Of a stretch of 64,000 nt of DNA, positions 58,916 through 64,000 are shown one piece after another (the first letter of the stretch is position 1; each line of letters begins with the position of its first letter). Position numbers and translations under genes: made by a program. Below the pieces are notes generated by a model that made no database searches, was not told the DNA's origin, and saw only the letters and a program-made list of their open reading frames with translations. Source of the stretch: Hibiscus mutabilis (lineage: Eukaryota > Streptophyta > Magnoliopsida > Malvales > Malvaceae). Where the stretch lies: assembly GCA_019671005.1 (NCBI GenBank), contig JAGYYJ010000468.1, positions 1-64,000 of the forward strand, written 5' to 3'.

Positions 58916-59700
58916 GCTTTTTCACCAACCTCGTACTGAATATCTCTCCTACCCAGATCAGCATAGGACTTGTGTCGGTCGAAGGCAGCCTTAAGCCATT
59001 CACAAATAACAGTAGTCCTTTCTTCAATTTCCCAAAGTAAGTCAGGACCTAGGATCTTGCCTTCACCAAGTTCAGTCCAACAAAGAGGGGTTCTACACCT
59101 CATTCCATAGAGAGCTTCATACGGAGCCATTTGAATTGAAGCATGGTAACTGTTGTTGTATGCAAACTCGACCAAGGGTAGGGATCTCTCCCACGTATTC
59201 CCGAAGTTGATGACACAGGCTTAGAGCATATCTTCCAGAATCTACAAGGAAGAATCAGGATCGATACAAATACTTATTCACATAACTTAGAAAAAGGTTT
59301 AGAGTTACCTGAATAACTCTTTGAAATTGGCCGTCAGTTTGAGGATGGAAAGCAGTGCTAAGATGCACTCACGTTCCCAAGGCCTCGTGTAAGGTCCTCC
59401 AAAACCAAGACGTAAATCGTGGGTCACGATCGGAGATGATAGATACTAGAATTCTGTGTAAATGAATAACTTCACGGATGTACAACTCCGCGAGCTTAGG
59501 CAAGCTGGAATCCATTCTTACTGGAAAGAAGTGGGCAGACTTGGTGAATCGGTCCACAATGACCCATACGATATTATTTTTCTTTAGAGTCAAAGGTAGA
59601 CCACTTACGAAGTCTATTGTGATACGCTCCCATTTCCATTGCGGAAGTTCAATGGGCTGCAGAAGACCTGTAGGTACCTTGTGCTAGGCTTTGACCCGTT
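58916..59700 (-). pseudogene. I integrase catalytic core
   Basis: On the minus strand, 59593-59369 reads VWVIVDRFTKSAHFFPVRMD, a spacer, then SIISDRDPRFTSWFWRTLHE with the second catalytic Asp. The first Asp lies just upstream near 59610. Near 59320 the motif is QTDGQFQRVIQ, where the family norm is S-E at the F-Q position, so the catalytic Glu is changed to Gln. A 67-bp intron-like block (59242-59308) follows, then LEDML and a TAA in place of the next codon. 59175-58903 holds EFAYNNSYHASIQMAPYEAL and the C-terminal part up to the J insertion. Confidence 0.87.
59242..59308 (-). other. Intron-like 67-bp block in I integrase
   Basis: On the minus strand the block starts GTAACTC after CAG and ends TTCCTTGTAG before ATT. 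It lies exactly between the Gln and Ile codons of the conserved RVIQ-ILEDML block, so splicing would restore the frame (phase 0). Its 67 bases are not a multiple of three and unspliced reading meets a stop. A CTGAT branch-like word lies 13 bases before the end, rather close. Element F has no such block at this codon (near 22030). A random insertion is possible but unlikely to give both GT and AG at a codon border. Confidence 0.6.
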
Positions 59701-59718
59701 AGTAAGTCAAACACCTAG

Positions 59719-60400
59719 CTACGTAGTTCGTTTTTCATTCTTTATTCTGGACCACCAATAGATCTCCTTCAGATCTTTGTACATTTTGATAGCTCTAGGG
59801 TGAACAAAGAAAGGGCTCGAATGAGCTTCACTTATAATTTGATTCCGAAGATCATCATCATCGGGAACACAAATATGGTTGCAGAAATAAAGTAACCCTT
59901 TAGAATTCAAAGCAAAGTCAGGATCTGAGCTATCCTTGACCTTAGCAATAAGGGGTTGCAACTCCTCATCGGTTTCTTGGAGTGCCTTAATTCGAGATAC
60001 AATGGTGGAGTGAACTCTTAGCTTAGCTAACAATTTGCCATGCTTCTTGAGTCGAAAATGAGCATTCAAGCATCTCAGAGAAGAAGTGAGCTTCCGACTA
60101 AGAGCGTCAACCACCGTATTGTCTTTATCAGGATGGTAGTCAATGACCAAATCGTAATCTTTCAATAGCTCCATCCATGGATGCTGACGAAGATTTAACT
60201 CTTTCTGGGTCAGAAGGTACTTTAGGCTTTTGTGATCAGTGTATAAGTAACACTTCTCACCATAGAGATAATGCCGCCAAATTTTCAGAGCAAACACAAC
60301 TTCGGCAAGTTCTAGATCATGAGTCAGATAGTTCAGCTCGTGAGGCTTGACTTGACGTGAGGCGTAAGCTACAACTTCGCCTTTTTGCATCAGAACACAG
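59719..60400 (-). pseudogene. I RNase H and integrase zinc region
   Basis: A 223-residue open frame at 60390-59719 carries the RNase H part VVAYASRQVKPHELNYLTHD, LELAEVVFALKIWRHYLYG, CYLYTDHKSLKYL and the closing DNTVVDALSRK. It then has the linker and the start of the integrase zinc region (SEAHSSPFFVHPRAIKMY, with two His residues, then DLKEIYWW). The Cys pair should follow near 59710, where the frame shifts. The RNase H is almost intact. Confidence 0.88.
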
Positions 60401-61310
60401 CCTAATCTGAGGTGGGATGAATCACTGTCACGATGAAATCATTGCCTGACTCGGGTTGCACTAACACAGGGGCATGAGTAAGGACTTGCTTGAGCTGGTC
60501 AAAACTCCTTTGCTGATCAACAGTCCACACAAAAGGAGTATCCTTATAGAGAAGCTTCGTTAAGGGTGCTGCAAGCAATGAGAATCCCTTAACGAATCTA
60601 TGATAATAGCTTGCAAGGCCCAGAAAACTACTAACTTCCCTTACATTCTTCGGAGGAGTCCAATCAAGGATTGCTTGGATATTCTTTGGGTCTATCTGGA
60701 TTCCCGCAGAAGAGATTACGTGGCCAAGGAAGGATACTTCAGATAGCCAAAATTAACATTTACTGAACTTGGCATAGAGTTGTTTTCCCCGAAAGGTCTG
60801 AAGCACGGTCCAAAGATGTTCTTCATAAGAAACAGAGTCTTTAGAATAGATCAGAATGTCATCTATGAAGACAACCACAAACTTATTGAGATAAGGCTGG
60901 AATACACGATTCATAAGGTCCATGAAGGCTGCAGGTGCATTCGTGAGCCCAAAAGGTATCACCAGAAATTCACAGTGACTATATCTGGTCCGAAAGGCAG
61001 TCTTTGGAACATCAGTCTCTTTCACCAACATTTGGTAGTATCCGAACCGTAGATCTATATTGGAAAAGACAAAAGCATCCTTCAATTAGTCAAAGAGGTC
61101 ATCTATCCTCAGAAGTGGGTACTTTTTATTGATCGTCACTTTATTCAATTGACGATAGTCAATGCATAGACGCATCGATCCATCATTCTTCTTAACGAAC
61201 AAAACTGGTGCTCCCCAGGGTGAGGAACTCGGTCAGATGAATCCCTTATCTTGTAGGTCTTGAATTTGAGCTTTTAACTTCTTCAACTCCACTGGAGCCA
61301 TTCTATACGG
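60401..61310 (-). pseudogene. I reverse transcriptase
   Basis: Reading leftwards on the minus strand: VELKKLKAQIQDLQDKGFI near 61290-61240, GAPVLFVKKNDGSMRLCIDY, then the frame 61085-60753 with SNIDLRFGYYQM, IPFGLTNAPAAFMDLMN and the catalytic FIDDILIYS. The connection domain near 60740-60560 has VSFLGHVISSAGIQ and SSFLGLASYYHRFVKGFSLL. Stops are at about 61240, 61087, 60752 and 60410. The catalytic centre is conserved. Confidence 0.9.
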
Positions 61311-61343
61311 AGTAGTGGAGATCGGAGTAGTTCCAGGTTGTAC

Positions 61344-61907
61344 TTATATCCCGAACTCAACTTCACGGGTGGGAAGGAGTCCCGAAAGTTCATCGAGAAA
61401 CATATCAGGAAATTCTTTCACCACGGGCACGTCTTCAATTTTCAAATCTTTCTTAAACTCCATGACATATATGAGACTCTTTTTAGGCTCGAGTTCGGAC
61501 TTCATCAAGGTTATGCTTTCTTTACCAAGTCCACGGAGATATAATTTCTTCTTTGAGCAATCCACCCAAGCTTGATGTTCAGCTAGCCAATCGAGGCCTA
61601 GTATGAGATCGAACTCATGGAAAGGCAAGGCCATCAAGTTGGTCGGAAATGGGATCCCTTGGATCCTTAGTGGGAAATCTTTACAAATCATTTGGATGGT
61701 CACACTATCTCCTAGTGGATTGGAAACAACTATCTCGAAGGTAACTAGTTCTGATTCTAAAGCATGCTTCTCGATCAAAGGTTCACTAATGAAAGAGTGC
61801 GCAGAGCCTAGATCTACCAATGCATAAACATAATCGAAACATAGCTCTTCCATACCTGCAATTACATCAGGGTCATCTTCTTGTTCGCGGCCACGGACAT
61901 GATACAT
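61344..61907 (-). pseudogene. I aspartic protease
   Basis: A 187-residue open frame contains YALVDLGSAHSFIS, the active site with Leu where Ser, Thr or Pro is usual between Asp and Gly. It is followed by LILGLDWLAEHQAWVDCSKK, the conserved hydrophobic-Gly motif of the second half. It ends with VKEFPDMFLDELSGLLPTRE, the linker into reverse transcriptase, where a TAG stops the frame. The domain is complete in length. Confidence 0.88.
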
Positions 61908-62743
61908 CTGAGCGGAAGTTTGTGGATCACGGCTAACTGTAGGTGCATTTTTGTTGCAGAGTCTACATGCGGATCCGGTTGGAACTGCTTTTCTTCCTCT
62001 CCCTTTATTAGGATTGTTCTGAAAAGCTACAGACGTAGGAGCCTGAGGGTTCTGTGGGCACTACCGGATGAAGTGGCCAGACTCTCCACAAATATAGCAG
62101 GAACCGGACTGAGAGCCCTTTACTGAGCCACATGTGCTATCCACTCTTCTGGCAGAAATTACATAAAGGAGTCTGAGAGCCCTTTACTGAGCCACATGTG
62201 CTATCCACTGATGCAGTATGGGTAACAACTATTCCTACAGACTGGAACTGTGGTACGTAGCCTGATCGGGGTAGCTGCTGGTAAGTAGCAGACTTCTGGT
62301 CCCACTGTCTTCCCTTCTTTTAGGATGTAGGTGGCTTGGAATCATCACAAAATCTCTTATCCGATCGAGCCTCGTTCTCTTTCCTTCTTTTGGAAGCTTT
62401 CTGTTAGGCTTCTATTACGATGGCCCGGTTGACGAGAGTCTGAAAGTCCTCAATCTCCATTGCGACGAAGAGAGGATGCAGTTCGTCACAAAGACCGTCT
62501 ATGAACATTCGACATTTCTCTTTCTTAGTACGAATGATCTCAGCAGCGTATATTTCATACTTGCAGAAATCGTGGATATATTGCTCCATGGGTCTTCCTC
62601 ATTGCCTTAGATGGAGGAATTTCTTGCGCCTCTCTGCAACGTAATGCTCATTGATGTATTTCTTGTGGAACTCTTGAAGAAAGAAGTCCCATGTGATACG
62701 ATGTTCAAGAACACTCGAGGATATGCTCGTCGAGTCACACAAG
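61908..62743 (-). pseudogene. I Gag, 5'-truncated
   Basis: From 62740 leftwards the minus strand gives FLQEFHKKYINEHYVAERRK-like sequence in broken frames. The frame 62589-62404 reads EQYIHDFCKYEIYAAEII, then FIDGLCDELHPLFVAMEIED, the end of the Gag core. A zinc knuckle near 62105-62060 is CYICGESGHFIR-stop-CPQ, with Cys-Cys-His-Cys spacing but a TAG before the last Cys. A 37-bp direct repeat (62109-62145 and 62173-62209) disturbs the frame beside it. The first half of Gag is deleted. Confidence 0.83.
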
Positions 62744-62831
62744 TCAATCTCTTACAACTTTATTACGTCGGTTTTGAAATTTCCAATCACCGAAGCCCAA
62801 TTTCAACTAGGTCAATTTTCGGGATATAACA
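62744..62831 (-). repeat. 5' LTR remnant of I (88 bp)
   Basis: It aligns with 56655-56741 with about eight differences and ends GGGATATAACA, followed by the target duplication AGATT. The junction with gag lies at AAG|TCAATCTC. Confidence 0.9.
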
Positions 62832-63524
62832 AGATTCATTAGAAAATGAAATATTTCTTTGTATTACTATGAGTTGAAAGGTGTAGGTGATCTTTAACAC
62901 TCAGGACTATTGTTGAATAGTGTATAAAGAAGAGAAAAGGCTATACATTGAATTAGAGGGAACAAGAATGAAGAAGTAATGAGACACTTCAGTCAAGCAT
63001 TGCTAGAGAGGACAAATGGTTTATAAGAAAGAATGGTGCGAAAAGAGAAAGAAAAAGAGGAAAAGAAAAGAAAAAGAGAAAATAAATGAAAGGAAAAATG
63101 AATAAAGAGAAAAGGTGAAAACTCGAAATGGAGCCTAAAAAAGAAGAAAAAAAAGAAAAAGAAAAGGAAGGAAAAAAGAAGGAAAAAGAAAAAGAACCAA
63201 AGTGAAAACCCGAAAAGGGCGCTTTGAGAAAAGCAATCTAAAGTGAAAACCTAAAAAAGCACTTTAGAGAAAATGATTCAAAAATATGGGAAGTGGGTTA
63301 TTAAGGTTGATCCCAAATGTGAGATGGAGTACCAATGCAAATTGCGATTTAGTGAAGAAGTGTAACGAAGAAAGACCAGGATTAGTCTTCTAGAATGCAT
63401 GAGTTGTTCGAGTGGTCCTAAAATGCTATAGTTAATGCATCATATATAGACATTCATAAAATAGAATCACGCTAACATTCATCATAGCTTGCTATTTTGT
63501 TTTGATAGGAATTCTAAATCTATT
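62832..63524 (+). other. Element E 3' untranslated region, second part
   Basis: It resumes E after insertion I. A purine-rich tract (GAAA-type) spans about 63003-63200. The E-specific motif recurs at 63115 (GGTGAAAACTCGAAATGG), 63201 (GTGAAAACCCGAAAAGGGCG) and 63241. No gene is visible. Confidence 0.75.
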
Positions 63525-63990
63525 AAAGAATGAAGAACTCTTAATGAGAAGATTTCATCAAGCAAAGAATGAAGGCTTCATAATGAAAAGAACTTGCCTA
63601 GGAAAGAATGAAGAGCTCTTAATGAGAAGAGTTCGCCCAACAAAGAATGAAGAACTCCTAATGAGAAGAGTTTATCCACCAAAGAATAGAGAGTTCATAA
63701 TAAGAAGAACTCGCCCAACAAAGAATGAAGAGATCCTAATGAGAAGAGTTCACCCAACAAAGAATGAATAGTTCATAATGAGAAGAACGCGCCCATCAAA
63801 CAATGAAGGGTTCATAATGAGAAGAACACTTCCAAGAAGAATGCATAGTTCATAATGAGAAAAACTGGTTTAGACTTCGGTTTGGTCTTGGTAGAAGGAT
63901 TGAGAAGTTCAAAATGAGAAGAACTTATTCAATCTTTCTAAAGTGGAAGAAAGAGTGGAAGTTCATAATGAGTAGAACTTGCAGCTCAAA
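63525..63990 (+). repeat. 39-bp tandem array with hairpin units
   Basis: Unit starts at 63525, 63564, 63603, 63642, 63681, 63720, 63759, 63798 and 63837 are each exactly 39 bases apart, followed by two degenerate units to 63990. The consensus begins AAAGAATGAAGA and contains an arm, the word TTAATGAG or ATAATGAG, and a complementary arm. Because 39 is divisible by three, an 89-codon frame stays open, but it repeats the same 13 residues and is not convincing as a protein. It lies downstream of the E polypurine-rich region, so it belongs to the 3' region or LTR of E. Confidence 0.9.
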
Positions 63991-64000
63991 AGACAGTCAT

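Larger units (their letters stand above)
54125..62831 (-). mobile_element. Tekay-type chromovirus I, 5' end deleted
   Basis: On the minus strand, from right to left, lie an 88-bp 5' LTR remnant, gag, protease, reverse transcriptase, RNase H, integrase with an intron-like block, chromodomain, polypurine tract and the complete 3' LTR. AGATT flanks both ends, so the deletion that removed most of the 5' LTR, the primer site and the gag start happened after insertion. A solo H-family LTR (J) sits between integrase core and chromodomain. Integrase and chromodomain wording match F closely, so both are Tekay elements, but of different subfamilies with unrelated LTR lengths. Confidence 0.92.
17758..64000 (+). 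mobile_element. Tat-clade Ty3/gypsy element E, split in three pieces
   Basis: Pieces 17758-17962, 47780-54124 and 62832-64000 belong to one plus-strand element. The gag phrase PVPMSYAKFYPQ stops at 17962 and its normal continuation (YPLWYD, then HTIENCLAFK) resumes at 47780. The 3' non-coding motif GTGAAAACCC-AAAAGGG lies on both sides of insertion I. A second, archaeal-type RNase H after the ordinary one is a known mark of the Tat clade. The 5' LTR, primer site and early gag are missing, replaced by the copia remnant. The 3' LTR lies beyond the window or is the tandem region at its end. Confidence 0.8.

Noticed and set aside
63525..63990. Regular 39-bp repeats as a CRISPR array or as a repeat protein gene
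   Set aside because: There are no unique spacers between repeats, and the setting is a plant genome. The open frame only reflects a period divisible by three, with no start context or homology.
1..64000. Host protein-coding genes
   Set aside because: Every frame with recognisable family words belongs to a retrotransposon. No other multi-exon gene structure could be supported by eye.

Overview
This window looks like nuclear heterochromatin of a flowering plant, most likely a eudicot. I see no host protein gene and no tRNA or rRNA gene. Nearly every recognisable stretch is LTR retrotransposon: plant clades of Ty3/gypsy (Athila, Tat, Tekay and a CRM-like chromovirus) plus one Ty1/copia remnant. 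The mix suggests a pericentromeric position. The species cannot be fixed from the sequence alone.

Layout. 1-2.0 kb is unassigned AT-rich DNA. 2.0-12.03 kb is a decayed Athila-like element on the minus strand (5' LTR at right, tRNA-Asp type primer site at 10665). 12.03-14.1 kb is AT-rich spacer with a promoter-like block and a fold-back element that carries telomere-like repeats. 14.1-17.76 kb is a broken copia element on the plus strand. From 17.76 kb to the window end runs one old Tat-clade element (call it E, plus strand), split into three pieces by two large insertions.

Insertion F (17963-47779, minus strand, target duplication ATTAT) is a Tekay-type chromovirus with 3.2-3.3 kb LTRs. It has itself been hit twice. 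G (22820-35920, plus strand) is an array of three related LTRs, the complete ones about 5.45 kb, separated by internal regions of only 231 and 76 bp. H (38163-46423, plus strand) is a young CRM-like element inside the F 5' LTR, flanked by a perfect 292-bp direct repeat. Insertion I (54125-62831, minus strand, target duplication AGATT) is a second Tekay element. It carries a 67-bp intron-like interruption in integrase and has been hit by J (57186-58910), a solo LTR of the H family with target duplication GGAAG.

Order of events from nesting: E first, then F and I into E, then G and H into F, and J into I. H and J LTRs are nearly identical, so that family was active recently. None of the polyproteins is fully open, although H comes closest.

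Most notable: the near-empty giant-LTR array G, the intron-like block in I (absent from F at the same codon), the 292-bp repeat around H, a 39-bp tandem array whose hairpin arms swap sequence while keeping pairing (63525-63990), clustered ATCGAT palindromes in the LTR of I, and the telomere-like fold-back element.
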